From positions 19,391,501-19,455,500 of the forward strand of contig NC_056754.1 in NCBI RefSeq assembly GCF_018687715.1: 64,000 nucleotides of DNA, read 5' to 3'. The DNA is from Carya illinoinensis (taxonomy: Eukaryota; Streptophyta; Magnoliopsida; Fagales; Juglandaceae). Below, piece by piece: positions 1 through 12,183 of the stretch. Within the stretch, counting starts at the first letter, position 1; every line of letters starts with the position of its first letter. The translations under genes were made by a program, and so were the position numbers. The notes beneath the pieces are model-generated. The model did no database searches. It was not told the DNA's origin and worked only from the letters and a program-made list of their open reading frames with translations.

Positions 1-150
1 AGCTAAAATGAGATAAAAATTAAAATTTGAATAAAATATTATTTTTTGATATTATTATTATTTCGAGATTTGAAAATGTTGAATTGTTTATTATATTTTG
101 TATAAAAATCTGAAAACATTTTAATAATTAGATTATATAAAATGAGATGA
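1..150 (-). repeat. Partial AT-rich MITE, reversed copy of the TCTCATCTCAT family
   Basis: An AT-rich stretch that, read on the minus strand, follows the same internal order as the copies at 778-996, 18,138-18,319 and 19,111-19,316: a TCTCAT-type start, a run like AAATTTCTACACAAAATAT, then AATAATTTAAC and AATAATAATAT. It is cut by the window edge. Non-coding. Confidence 0.5.
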
Positions 151-413
151 ACAAAAAAAAAACTTTTTACATCCAGACCTCCCTAAGCATAAGCCGATAG
201 CTTATAGCCTTATATTGAACATTGAAAGTGTATATCTTTAATATTATCGACTTGTAAATATAACTTTTAATAAAGAAACCATCGCAATAATTTGGAGTTT
301 TTCACAACAAAAAAAAAACAATAAATAAAAAAATTAAAGTATATGCCAACTCTTAAATATCTTTTACATCATGTAATTTGTGGATTTTTTGGAAATCTTA
401 AATTATTATAAAT

Positions 414-585
414 GAGAAATGATATTTGTAATCGTAATTGTGTAATCGTCATGTAATTTTTTTAAAAAAGTGAATTAATACGAAACCTACATGAAAAAAA
501 ACTAACTTTTTAATCGTGGACCTCATTCTTTTTCAAAACAATTACGCGGTATTTATATACTCTACAACTATATGTAGTATTACTC
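414..585. repeat. Foldback MITE (AGTAATGCTAGATA family), copy 1
   Basis: The left end GAGAAATGATATTTG and the right end TAGTATTACTC are imperfect inverted copies, and the two halves pair over most of their length, giving a hairpin-like element of about 170 bp. Other copies lie at 5,388-5,569 and 17,913-18,089. No coding capacity; family mobilised in trans if at all (inference). Confidence 0.5.
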
Positions 586-777
586 ATCATAGATACATGG
601 ACATTTGTCATTTTAGTAATAGGTCTATTATAGGTAGTGTCATAATGGACCGAACTAAATGATGCAATGTGGGAATAATGCATCAAAGTAACGAATTAGT
701 TAGATTAACCACATCTTATGTGGGTAAATATAGAAATGATCCAATCATTAGTCTGGTTAATCCAATCTAGACTTAAA

Positions 778-996
778 AGGTCGTTTAGAGTGAAAAATAT
801 TATCAACCCATCTAATATCATTTCATAATTATAACTTTCTTAAATTTCTACACAAAATATAATAAATAATTTAACTTTTTCAAATATCAAAATAATAATA
901 ATATTAAAAAAAAATATTTTAACAATATTTTTTTCAATTTTTAATTTTATTTTCATCTAAAATCATCTCATCTCATTTTACTATCCAAATAACCTC
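778..996. repeat. MITE of the TCTCATCTCAT family, complete copy
   Basis: Left end AAAGGTCGTTTAGAGTG and reverse-complemented right end AAGAGGTTATTTGGATAG are imperfect terminal inverted repeats. The inside is almost pure A/T with AATAATTTAACTTTTT and AATAATAATAATATT tracts shared with copies at 18,138 and 19,111. About 219 bp, non-coding. Confidence 0.5.
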
Positions 997-1127
997 TTAA
1001 TTAAGCACAATCCTAATATGTTTATTTCATATGATATATCTATTATATATTATAATAAATGGCTATCTAACTGTGAATAGTAACTTTTGTTATTTTTCCA
1101 TTAACTTTTGTTATTTTTCTATTAAGT

Positions 1128-1300
1128 CATGTTTTACCAAAAGGCTCTTAAGACCTTTAAATATTTGATATGTACCTCCATTATAGAATTTAATGAATAA
1201 CCCTATTTTATTAAAAGGTCTTTAAGACCCTTGACCATTTGACGTGTAGCACTTTTGTAGAATTTAATAAAAAATCATGTTTTACCAAAAGGCCCTTAAT
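1128..1300. repeat. Short tandem repeat, about 74-bp unit, 2.3 copies
   Basis: A unit that starts near CATGTTTTACCAAAAGGC and ends in TAGAATTTAATRAATAA recurs at about 1,128, 1,203 and 1,276 (last copy partial). Units differ by several substitutions. Just left, TTAACTTTTGTTATTTTTC is itself duplicated. No gene is evident here. Confidence 0.55.
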
Positions 1301-3180
1301 AGCCCCGCAGCGCACATGAATTGACGTATCTTTTTCATGTCTTTTTAGTTCTGACAGTATACTCATTTTCCTTTCTTTTTGTTTCAATTTTTTTAAATAA
1401 AAAAAATTAAAATGACTTTACACTTTAGAACAAAAACACTTTAGAGTATTCTTATTGTAAAATTTAACTAAGTAAATTTAACTAATAAAATACTTAAAAC
1501 ACTCAATATATAATATTAATTATTAATTTGATTAGAATATAATTATTATTAATATTTTAATTGGTAGAACTATAAAATGTGATAAATATAAAAATTAAAA
1601 AAATTATTAAGTTAATAATATTTTATTATTATATTAAGAATAATAGATAATCCAATATGAATACAGATCAATACCCATACTTTGCTAAAGTTTAGATTTT
1701 TTTTTGTCTTTATTTTTTGCATTTTTTTAACCTTGTATTTTCTTTTCCAAAACTTATTTTCCAAAACAAATAAGCTACTGACTTTTTCAATTTTTTATTT
1801 TTATTTAAATCATTATGTCAGGTGCACCCTGAGGCTAACGCACCTGAAGTCATTCCCTAGTGTATATATATATCTATTCAATTCACAAATAATGTCAAGT
1901 TTGTCAATTTTATCCTAAAATGTTTAAACATTAGGAGAAACTTTCCATCTTAATTAAACTTTATCTACCTATACATCTTAATTAGAGTAGTTATTAAGTG
2001 GAGTTAAGGTTATATTTAAGGAGAAAATCTTTTATTGAAGTTGTTAGACATGTTTCATGTCTATGTTCGTGAAAGTGACAACGATAGATTGAAAAGATTA
2101 GGTGATGTAAATATCAGATTCTTGTTGTTTTATTGGAAAGTGGTTGGCTATATTGAAAGAGTTTAATATTGAAATCTTTGATCTTGTTCGTTGGATTCAT
2201 ATAGAAGCTAGTAGACGGAATGCATATCTTAAACTTGTTTTGCACATGATTTAAATGTTCAAAACTTCAAATTGTGTTGCACATATTTTAGTATTTTCTT
2301 AATGCTCAAAACAATTTATTCGAATTCTTCTTAAATCGTCTAATTCAATAAAGTCTATCTTCATTTGTTAACAGGTTCTTACTTAATGTTAGAGTCGTCC
2401 CCTTTTTTGATCTTAGTAACATGTTAAATATTTTAATACCATAATTTTAATTTTTAAAAGGATATTAGAAAATCTAGGTTCCACAATATTAAATCTAATA
2501 GAACAGCATGGGATAAAAAAAGGTACTGTCTCTTCATTGTAATTCTTTCACCATTTTCACTGCTAATAATGTATACCAATTACTTGTAATATTTACTGAT
2601 ATAAAATACTGTAAATTGGAGAGGATCGTGCAAAGAGTTTCCTTGGACAAATTCAACAAAATTAAAAGATCTCGCGGTTGAAGGCAAGTTGATAACTAAT
2701 TGGGTCCTCGAGGACAGACATGGTCTAATTTGACCCGCATCTAGTTGTACAACCATTGGATATTCATTCAACAAAAGTTGCTGAAAATATATTCAATCAA
2801 AGTCATTGACCATATTTCAGAAATTTCGTAGACTTATCCTCCGCGTGAAAACTGATTTTAAAACATCGTTGAAAGCGTGGTATAATTTGTCAACTACACG
2901 CATATAGAACGGTGGGCACCGACGGACTCGGCTGGTTTATTCCTTAATCAAACTTTTCTTTCAAAAAGGACCCCAACAAGTTTTTTGAAAAAAAAAAAAA
3001 AAAAAATATTATTTAAGGCATTCATTCTTATTGCCTAAAATTATTTATAGAAAAATAGTATTTCCAGTCATAAAATATGCAAACACCGCACACTTCTTTT
3101 AAAAAAAATATAAGATTCACATAAAAATTTTAATTTTTTAACAATTTCTCTGAAAAGAGTGAGATAATGTATATCATTTC
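1301..3180. other. AT-rich intergenic sequence with no recognised gene
   Basis: Only short ORFs without family resemblance, homopolymer A/T runs (for example A-rich near 2,985-3,006) and no tRNA-like structure. The right-hand part, roughly 3,180-3,598, is probably the 3' untranslated region of the minus-strand SCAI gene, but I cannot fix the polyadenylation site. Confidence 0.5.
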
Positions 3181-3598
3181 ACTGCCTGAGTTTCTTTTAC
3201 AATATTATGAACAATTAGCACTAAATTGAAAGCCTCCAACAATTAACCTTGCATTGCTCAAACAAAACCTACAAATCATCAAACACCTTTCTGACCATCA
3301 CCAAACCACCATACAAATTCAGCATCCAGACTGATATGAATCAGCGGGGTTGCATATAAGGCAATAGAACATGCAGAAGCAACCACACTCGGGACATATA
3401 CTCTCTAGACTGCCATCTTAAGCCCCCTCCTCCTTAACCAATTATATTCCTCCAACAGTCCCCCGAAAAGCCCCTCGTATAAGTGTCCTAATAGTCCACG
3501 CCCACTAAACTGTAGAAACTATTAACGCCCTGAAGTCTTATAAAAAAAAATGTCTGCAATATACCTTTACAAGCTTGCTTTGACATTTGTTGTCATTA

Positions 3599-6500
3599 TT
3601 ATGTGTTGTCAAAGTGAAAATGGCCAGCAACCCCCAGGTGCTTTGCAAGCCGATGGACAGAAGACCGCACAACATCAGAACTTGGAGCGACGGAACTTGG
3701 CAGATGGGGTAGGCAAACAGGAACGTATTGATCAATATCTTCGGAATGGCAGAAGAATGAAAGCACTGCTCGGCAGAATATGAATCTGGAGATAACCAGC
3801 AACATATGACCATCCAGTAACGTAAATTAAACAAGGATTAAACACAAAAATTGTCCCCAGGTTTTCACGTTTATGTTTTGGAGATGAAGGTTATGGAGAA
3901 AGGATGGGGTTTTAGGATTTAGGGTTCAGATGGGTGGAATCACTACCACTGCCTTTTCTCCCCTCCAATGGGCTGACATGGAAGTAATTAGCTCAGGTCT
4001 GACCTGGAATTTTTAGACGTGTGGACTGCAAATCTCTAAAAGGAAAATACAAGTGTTGGCCTTTCATTGGTTTTACATGTGGCAAATATTCCATTTAGCA
4101 AACTTAACTGAAGATGGATGGAAGAATGAATAACTCGGAGGTCTAGGGAGTACTTTTGCATAACCCTAAAAATAACAATATTCAAACTCAGATATTTCTC
4201 ATTGTTTTTCCTTTCATTATGGCAGGTGGTCTCATAAATGATTATAAGGTCAAGTTCAGTTAAGGTTGTGCTGTAGGACGCATCAGACCAATATGAAGCA
4301 TAAGAAATAATAAACAATAACAAATGCTATGCTACTTTACTCCAATGAAAGACAAATACCTTAGAATAAGCCGCCTAATAAATGGATCATTTAAAACTTG
4401 TGCCCAAACTATATCCACGCTGGTTGATGTACAGAGTATTACTTCCCACTCAGATAAGGCAGTGGAGAGTATGTCCTCCGCATTATTGTACACATCCTAA
4501 AATATATAACCTCATTAACACATTGGAATAACTAGATTAAAATGATCTTAGTCAAACTTAAAAAGTACAGAAATTAACTTACCGTATCTGTATCAAAAGA
4601 GGAGAGGCCAAGCATTTGGCAAAATGCTGGTAGAGGAGCAGTCAAGAAAAAGGTAAACTGACTTCCATTTTGTGACAGATCAACATCAGATGGGTTCTTG
4701 AATGCTGGCCTCAAAGGTGAAAGAAGTAGAGCAGCTGTTTCTCCTCTCTCTGCACCGTGTAAAACCTGCAAATCATTTATCAGCCACATGTAAGCAACTT
4801 GACAGAGAAAGAAGAATCATGTGCAATCGTGCGTACTTGGTAAATCTTACAAAGAAAAAACAGGTTGCGTTCTGGAAAGCTATATCTTAATATTATAAAA
4901 AGGGACCTTAAAATATCTGGCAAGTTACAATTGATCTTTGCACATACTGAATGAAGGTGTAAAATATGTAACAGTTGAACATATGGTCCATGAGAGAATG
5001 AAATGTTAGAAGGAAAATGCTAATTGACCCCATGAGTTTGCCCCCTCAATCTTACCGCTTATGCATTTTATTCTCAATTTTTTTTACTTAATAACTAAGG
5101 AAGTGATTATTAGTGAAGTTGTGTATTTGTTTTTATTTTTTCTTAATGATTAAGGATGTAAAAAAAATGTTCAAAAGAAAATAATAACAATAATAATAAT
5201 AAAAAAAAAAAAACTTTCAAACTAGTGGTACGCTCAATGGTAAACGCTGGGCGGCCTACTAGCCAGTGGCGAAACAAGCAATTGTGTTGAGGGGGGGCCA
5301 ATTTATGTAAAGAGTAATGCTAAATACAATCTTAGGGTGTGCAAGATCTACACATTCTTTTTTCTACTGTGTAACATATTTATGTAAAGAGTAATGCTAG
5401 ATATAGTCTTAGGAGGTGTGCCAGTTCTACACTCCATTTGAAGAAAAAAAGTGGGACTCACCATTACAAAATAATTTTTTTTTTCAATGTGGGTCTTAGA
5501 TTTACCTACTTTTTTCAAAGGGAGTGGGCGGGGTTGACACATCCTATGACTGCAAATATCATTTCTCTTATATAAATTAAAAAGTGATTGAAAAATCATA
5601 AGAATATAATTAAAAAATATTTTTATATAGATCATCGACATTAAATAATTTTTCTTGTATTTTTACTTTGGATTCCATATTAAGAAATCCAATATTGTAT
5701 AACAAAAAACTTTAGGATCCATATTAATAAGTTTATTATTTATCGTAAATTTAGTTTTAATTTTAATTTTAGAGAGGCCACATCCTCGAAAATAGATAAT
5801 ATATAAAAATTAAACAAAATTTTGGTACTATAAAGAAAAAAAAAAATTGGAGAGAAGCATTTCTAGTTATATTGAATTTTTTTTTTTGATAGGTAAACGA
5901 TAGTATTAATACGAATAGGCATATCTCTTATACAAGAGATAAGACCTATCTGAGCAATGCTACGTACAGTCCCCAAGACTGCAATGCAAGCCTAGGCAAT
6001 TTTATTTTTAAAACTTTTTAAAATCATAAAAATATCCCTCATTTATTAAAGGGCCTGCAAATAGAATTTCTCTTTCTATATTTGTAGAATTAGGTATAAA
6101 ATTTAGGGGGCATTTTATATTTTCAGAAAGTTTTTTTTTTTTTTTTTGGGGGGGGGGGGGCAGTATAACGTGGGTCTGCCACTGCTGCAAGCAGGATCCA
6201 TGTTAGAAACATGCTACTGGCAATGTAAGTGCTTGTTTTGGTAAATCTTATACCCAAACATATCCTTAAGAGAACAGGTTCTACAAATGTCATCAATGTA
6301 GTTGCAGTTACAACAATAAACTAGCAGAATTTTGTAAAATACGTTAAAAGTGAACATTGCTTGCATAAAGAAAGTAGTTACTTCAACCTATCAAAAAAAA
6401 GAAAGTAGCTACTTCAAGATTTTGACAGGTTTTTTTCCTTGAGATAAGGAAAACAAATATTTCAACCCAGTGAACTTTCCATGGGTTAATATCCAAGTCC

Positions 6501-9500
6501 CAATGTTAACATGTCAAAAATTACTCCAGTGTAAAATATGTATCATCGCCATGACAATAACCACAAAATATCATCATGTCTTTTAAGCAGCAAAACCTGA
6601 TTTAGAAGCTATATACTTCTCTAGAATAAAGCATTAAGCCTAGCAAGTCATATAAAAGTTTTGACAAACCTGCCTTGAATGCATGGCTATTGTCACTATC
6701 AATAATCAAGAAAAGAGGTCTACGGGTAAAAGGAATTATATCACCGGGGTAGAGATTATTTGAACCTGAAATATACCACCACAAAAAAAAAAAAAAAATC
6801 AGCACACACAGATAGTATGGGGGAATCATTCCAATTATAAATGGAATGGAAACTAAATAGTACTTAAAATAACAGGTTTTGTTGAACAAATGTTTCCAAT
6901 AAACAACAGAACATTAGAGATACCTACCACCATTTCCCCTTGGACCAAACCACAGATAACTATCGTAGTGGCCACTTGACTCTCCCTTATGATTAGTACT
7001 TGATTCTGGCAGATAGCTATTTTGCTCTTGCGATAACTGAGAAGTGACTTTGTTTTTCGAAGATTTCCATGATCCATCAGAGCTTCCCACTTGAGTAAAA
7101 TTACTAGGACCAGCCTTCCCTGCATGGAAGATCATTAAGGTATCGAATCTAAGATAACAAGAGCTGATCAGTTAGTTTTTTCTCCAGAAATATAGATGTG
7201 ATAAAAACCTGAGGCCGATAGATACACTAGCATAACACTATCTGGAGGGAGCTCCTCAGAAATTGTAGCCATAACCTGCCCATTCACCACGGAGTTAAAA
7301 ATCTGCCTCGCTAATGAAAAAGGTGTGAGAGAAAGAAGGATAATTTGTTCACATTATATATAGGTACAAGTGCTAGATAAATCGGTGCTGTAAGTTTGGG
7401 ACTAAGTAATTGCTAAACTACTAATTCTTGGATACTGGAACATAGAGTATTAATGCAAAAATTTGAGCCAGATAGCATCTACTTTTCACCAGAAAATTTA
7501 CATCCCTGGCATATTAACACGGATAAATGCCAGAAAGTATGCTCAGGTTAACATTGTGTTAAAGGGCAAGCCACCCACAATTTATGCCTCAAGTTCAAGG
7601 TTAATTCTTTTTTTTTTTATTTTTTTATTTTTTTTTATCAGTAAGGTAGAATTTTATTAATGAGAAAAAGTAGGCAAGGCCCAAGTACAAGGGTAAAATC
7701 ATATTACTCATGAAAAGAAATCGAACTTATCTATCATATATATTCATCCATGAAAATATATGATATCCAGATGTGCTTAGTCACTAGAGCATATACGATC
7801 AACTAGGCCACCTAAAGATAAATTGGCACTCCAATGATTTTCTTCTGGTCCTTGGATGAAAAAGAACTTAGAATTCCCTTCTAATCCAGAAGTAATAACA
7901 GCTTAGTTGACAACGAGAAACAAAGCAGGGAACACAAAATAAACATTTAAACAAGACCTTTAGAACTCACTGCTATCAAATGTGTTACAGATGGACGATA
8001 GAGAATAGCTTTCCTTGAATTTGGAGGTAAGGTTGGATCAGTCATGTCCACAGCCAAATTTATATCAATCACTCCAGAAGCTCCAGAATGATCAATTGAA
8101 GTGCCATTGCCATTTGATTCAACTGGACGCTTTTGATAGAAAGATCCACTCGGCTCCCATTCCAAACATTGCATCATTCTAAAAGTGTCCAAAGTTAGTT
8201 CTGCAAATTTGACCTGAAAATAACAATATGCGAAGGTTTGTTAAAATTTTCCCAATTCAGGAGTTAATTAAATATTCTTTTACTCAAAACCATATTCAAT
8301 CAAGAAAAAGGACATTTAAACATGACTAATTAACCTCATTCCGATGATAGCTTGTCAGCAGTGCATCTTTAAACTTTAGAACCTTCTTTGCATGGAAGCG
8401 AGCAACATATGGAACAGAAGCTGGATGGGAATCAAACATAGCACAATAACGCAAAGGTCTGAAATTCATAAAGGCTGTATCAACTTTCATAAATCGGACA
8501 ATCTCTTGCACCACTTGCCTCCATTCTTTAAAGTTAGTTTCCTGACAAGAGATAGTGTAAATGTCCTAAATCATGTCAGCGTACCACTGGAAGTGTTGAT
8601 AGCATTTTAAAGAGAAGAAAATTCTAATCAAAGGTCTCAAACATAAGCCATTCAAATTTAAGAGGAATCAATGATGTCCATGCCAATAATCTTGTAAATT
8701 TTCAGTTACTTATGAAAACATCATGTAAAAAGTCAACTGAGAGATTTATATTTAAAAGACACATTTTAAAGTTATATTCCTAATTTTTAAATTGATAAAT
8801 GCCTCAATTGACATATTTGTTTCATTGACATGTGTTGAGACAAAAACTTTATGACATCAAAGTTTTTACTTTTGGAAAGTAAAGTCTAAGCCCTAACATT
8901 GGGCTAGCAAATGGTATTCAATTATATAGATACTCCATAAGTCAGTCAGGTCAGCTAAGAAGAATCCGATCAGCAGTCCATTATTACTAATTTCTCGATG
9001 ATAATGCTGTAATAATTCTTTCCTGAAACAGAATTGAACCAGTAGTTTCACATCGCCATTATAAGTAAAAAATTAGCGGTACCCACAGACTTGCTGACAG
9101 AGGGAGAATACCTTTTTATTTCTTTTTTCCCCCTTCCTACCCCTTTATATCTCTACCTCTCTGTGTGGGTTAGTCGCCTTGCCAACCTAGCCAGTCTACT
9201 GGACAGATCATTTCAACACATGACAACTCATTATTTAAGCCACATTTGGGTCAATAATGGAACCACCATACTTTAAATAAACATTAGTTCACACCCTTAG
9301 ACCGCTTTGAGGAACTTCTGATCTGATCCATATCTCATTTATCATCTGACTTCAACTATTACACTACTTTACAGCTCAAATGTAGTCATACAGTTCATCT
9401 ATAACCCTTATAATACGGAATATATATTACTTTCAATTACACGATACATCTTTACGTTCAGAAAAATGCGTAATACCAAATGTACTGTCAGCCCAGATTT

Positions 9501-10334
9501 CATAAATCTAGATCTCTTAGCTAGCGCAGCAGCTCAAATAATATTGCTTCAGTTATAAGTTCTATCGGATTCTTAAATCAAGGAAGAGAGACGGAAAACT
9601 AAAACCAAACGTTTGAACAATAGAAATTGGACAACGGCAACTCAAATCACCCCATATTTATATTCCTCCATTTTCCCAGCAACGAAACAAAGCCCAATGA
9701 GAGTGAGTAAATAGAACCAATTCCTTAAAGTTGAACACAAAAAGTAAAGACAGAAAAAATATAGTGAGTTATCCTAAAGTTAAGCTCCAAATTCACAAAC
9801 CTCTGGTATAGCTAATAGAGAAAAGGAATAAATTACCCGAAAAGCAGCTTTGCTATCATCAACGACAGCCTTGAACCGGTCCACGAGAGCCTTCACCATC
9901 TCGGTCCGGTTCAAAATCAAGGCGACAAGCAAAAACCTGGCGTAGAACCTCAATTCCTTGAACCTTACCGCGAGATCCTTTCCCTGGCCTTTGGATCCCT
10001 CGAAATAGCTCCTACTGAGAATCGCTTCATAGAAGACGTATGCCTCGACCAAGAACCTGGCCTCGCTGGTCCGCATGTACTGTCCGAAGTAGAGCTGGCC
10101 GATCCGGCTGGCGATCTCGCCGATTTCCCAGCGGTTGAGGCCGGCCTTGAGGAGTTCCGGCCGGTGCTCCTGCTGGTACTTCCAAAGGCGTGTATACGCC
10201 TTGAACACCTTGTGAAAGTAGTGGTGACTCGTCACGCGTCCGTACGCCGGCACGTCCCTTACCCTGGCGAACTTGCGGTCTGCGCCCTCAACCAGGGCCC
10301 GGAAGGTCTGCGAAACGAGGTCTTTCTCGGCCAT
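3599..10334 (-). CDS. SCAI: SCAI homologue (DUF3550/UPF0682 family), nine exons
   Basis: Exons in transcription order: 10334-9837, 8541-8335, 8213-7971, 7275-7209, 7119-6928, 6765-6674, 4765-4583, 4496-4360, 3785-3599. They sum to 1,806 nt, and phases join in frame to a 601-residue protein ending in TAA at 3,601-3,599. The start ATG at 10,334 begins MAEKDLVSQTFRALVEGADR, typical for the plant family. Recognisable conserved blocks include YFGQYMRTSEARFLVEAYVF (exon 1), YRPSVTHLIAV (exon 3), EELPPDSVMLVYLSASG (exon 4) and PLFLIIDSDNSHAFK (exon 6). No signal peptide or membrane segment is obvious. In animals SCAI is a nuclear cofactor that represses MRTF/SRF transcription and acts in DNA-break repair; plants lack MRTF, so the plant role is not established. 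Eight introns are inferred; intron 6 (4766-6673) is the longest at 1.9 kb and holds repeats. All splice sites look GT-AG except a GC donor after exon 6. Exon limits were set by eye. Confidence 0.9.
5388..5569. repeat. Foldback MITE (AGTAATGCTAGATA family) in SCAI intron 6
   Basis: Left end AGAGTAATGCTAGATATAG and reverse-complemented right end AGAGAAATGATATTTGCAG are near-matching terminal inverted repeats; the arms (CACTCCATTTGAAGAAAAA against TTTTTCAAAGGGAGTG) pair in the middle. About 182 bp. A half copy precedes it at about 5,310-5,360. Confidence 0.65.
5877..5965 (-). mobile_element. Possible truncated LINE 3' end
   Basis: Read on minus, sequence ends in ATACTATCGTTTACCTATC followed by a run of A (the T run at 5,878-5,889). 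Plant L1-type elements often end with a ..TTACYTATCAAAA tail. No reverse transcriptase is present, so this would be a strongly 5'-truncated copy. Weak call, made on the terminal motif only. Confidence 0.3.
6128..6161. repeat. Poly-T/poly-G tract in SCAI intron 6
   Basis: A run of about 20 T is followed directly by a run of about 12 G. On the transcribed (minus) strand this reads C-run then A-run. A likely sequencing and assembly weak spot; no function inferred. Confidence 0.8.
7606..7700 (-). mobile_element. Possible truncated LINE 3' end in SCAI intron 3
   Basis: Read on minus: ..GGGCCTTGCCTACTTTTTC, then TTAATAAAATTCTACC, TTACTGATA and an A-rich tail (T-rich at 7,608-7,639 on plus). This matches the usual layout of plant L1 3' ends, with a TTAYTNATAAAA tail. 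Only the end is present. Confidence 0.4.
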
Positions 10335-10443
10335 GCCGTGCCAAAAAGAGAGAGAGAAGTAGCAGAAAAATCAGTTATCGGAATCGGAATACTTTCGCGG
10401 CCATCGGAAACCGAGAAAGAGACTGAGAGGAAAGAGAAAGAAG

Positions 10444-10474
<31 letters not shown>

Positions 10475-10500
10475 GTGGACTTTCAATGAGCTGTGGCTTT
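10335..10500 (-). promoter_or_regulatory. SCAI 5' UTR/promoter-proximal region with GA/CT tract
   Basis: Directly upstream of the SCAI start, the plus strand has GA-rich sequence with a pure (GA)n run near 10,446-10,463, so the mRNA strand carries (CT)n. CT-rich 5' leaders and GA-repeat promoter elements are common in plant housekeeping genes. No TATA box is convincing within 250 bp, in line with a TATA-less promoter (inference). Confidence 0.45.
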
Positions 10501-10602
10501 GTAAAGCTGGCGTCACTGCTTTTACTTTTTCTTTATTTAATTTTTAATTTCTGTTATTGAAGAATAATTTTGTACTGAATGGACAAACAGTGGCGGCGTC
10601 AC

Positions 10603-10626
10603 AGAGAGAGAGAGAGAGAGAGAGAG
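10603..10626. repeat. (GA)n microsatellite
   Basis: About 11 GA units followed by GGAGGGAGGGGGG. Lies about 270 bp upstream of the SCAI start codon. Likely length-polymorphic. Confidence 0.85.
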
Positions 10627-10769
10627 GAGGGAGGGGGGCATGAGATTTTGGATGATTTGACGGTGCGTGCGGCTCTTTTTTACGGCGACGACGGGGAAAG
10701 CGGTTTACTGGAATTACGCATGCCTCGCGTCGCTCTTCTCTCGGAGAGACATTGCTGTGGTGAATAATT

Positions 10770-11850
10770 CTTGGGTATGATTAGCTTCCAATCTCCTCCC
10801 TCCTCCTGTTAATTTCATGCGAATAACAATTAATGTTCATATAAATAATTTTAACGATATTATAAATATTATATAAATAAAAATAAAAAATAAAAAATTA
10901 TTCTTTATAACACTTCTATAAAGTTATAATTATAATATTAACTATTCATTTTCGAGTATAAATTTAAATATGGTTGACGATTGACGACTTTCTTGAATAG
11001 TTATAATAAAAGAGTATCACATCCTATGTTAGTACTATTTAATAATTCTTTTTTTTTTTTTTAAATTTAACCTATAGTTTTAACAGCAGAATATCTTATA
11101 GCTCGTAATCACGGGTTTTATCTACTTCATTTTGTTTACATCTAATCAAATCTATTGAATGTATATATTGAAATAGTTATTATATTTATTATATTTTAAT
11201 TCCAATTAATCCCTTTATTTTATTTGCTCAATAGGATATATCTAAGAAGTTTTATTACTTAATTTTCAAGTATTTAAACATCAGTATTTATATTTTTATT
11301 CTCTGTTCTTTAAGAATAAAAAAAAATTATAGAATTCAAAATTAATGTATTTAGTGCGATTACAAATAAATTTATTTATTTTTTATATTATTAACTCGTT
11401 GAAAATTATTTATTATTTTAAATCAATATACATGCTTATTATTCTCTCATGAGTCTCATGATCTTCTCGAGTAGTTTTTGAGTACTCCAAAAGTGAAACT
11501 GTCATTGTTTTCCACAAACTATATCAACACAAAAAGGAATTTCAAGTTATCCACTCCAAACCAAGAAAAGAGTCGAACAATACAAGAAACAGAAAAATGA
11601 CCACAGGCAAAGACAACATTGCAAACTGTAGGGAAAGAAACAAAACCAAAAACTCCAAACTATATAACATCGTCTCTGGCAAATGCATCACAATCATGTG
11701 ATTCATCCCTTATGGATATAGCTAGGCAGAAAAATACCAGCAAAAGTTGTAAAGCTTGTACTTGTGGTCACAGTATTTTACGAAAATGAAATCATTTCAA
11801 TAAAATTATTAAACCAAAGTTTTATTTTTTCCAGATTGCATTCATGTCAA
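10770..11850. other. AT-rich intergenic sequence, no gene seen
   Basis: No ORF with family resemblance on either strand and no RNA gene recognised. Contains A/T homopolymers (for example T14 near 11,049) and no clear terminal repeats. Confidence 0.5.
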
Positions 11851-11853
11851 TAG

Positions 11854-12183
11854 TGTTGGATTGTCTCATATCGATTGTGAAAGGGACTGATGATCAGTTT
11901 ATAAGTATAAGAAAAAATTTAACATTTTGAGTTAGCTTTTAAGATTAAAAGAGGTTCAAGACCACCTAACATTAGTATTAAAGCTCATATTTACCAACAA
12001 TCCATGAAAAAAATAGATTGTCGCTGCTCCTATCCAAGACTCGAGTTGTGAGGAAAAAATTGTTAGAGCTGTCCTATTGGTTGTGAAAAGGCTGGTAATC
12101 AATTTATAAATGTGAAAGAAAATCTTACATGTTAAACTATTTTTTAAAGTTGAGACTCGAGAGAGACTTAATACCATTCAACA
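11854..12183 (+). mobile_element. Decayed TRIM (terminal-repeat retrotransposon in miniature)
   Basis: Two diverged ~120-bp terminal repeats flank a short spacer: 11,854-11,971 begins TGTTGGATTGTCTCATATCG and ends CACCTAACA; 12,061-12,183 begins TGTTAGAGCTGTCCTATTGG and ends CATTCAACA. Directly after the first repeat, TTAGTATTAAAGC (11,972-11,984) resembles the usual initiator-Met tRNA primer site TGGTATCAGAGC. Before the second repeat lies purine-rich TGTGAGGAAAAAA. Flanking pentamers are AATAG (left) and AACAG (right), a 4/5 match to a target duplication. At 330 bp it has no coding capacity and would depend on another retrotransposon's proteins. The two repeats differ at many positions, so the insertion is old. 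Confidence 0.7.

Noticed and set aside
10164..10547. Plus-strand ORF of 127 codons opposite SCAI exon 1
   Set aside because: It is antisense to a strongly conserved exon and ends in GA-repeat sequence (ERERE); a shadow of the real gene.
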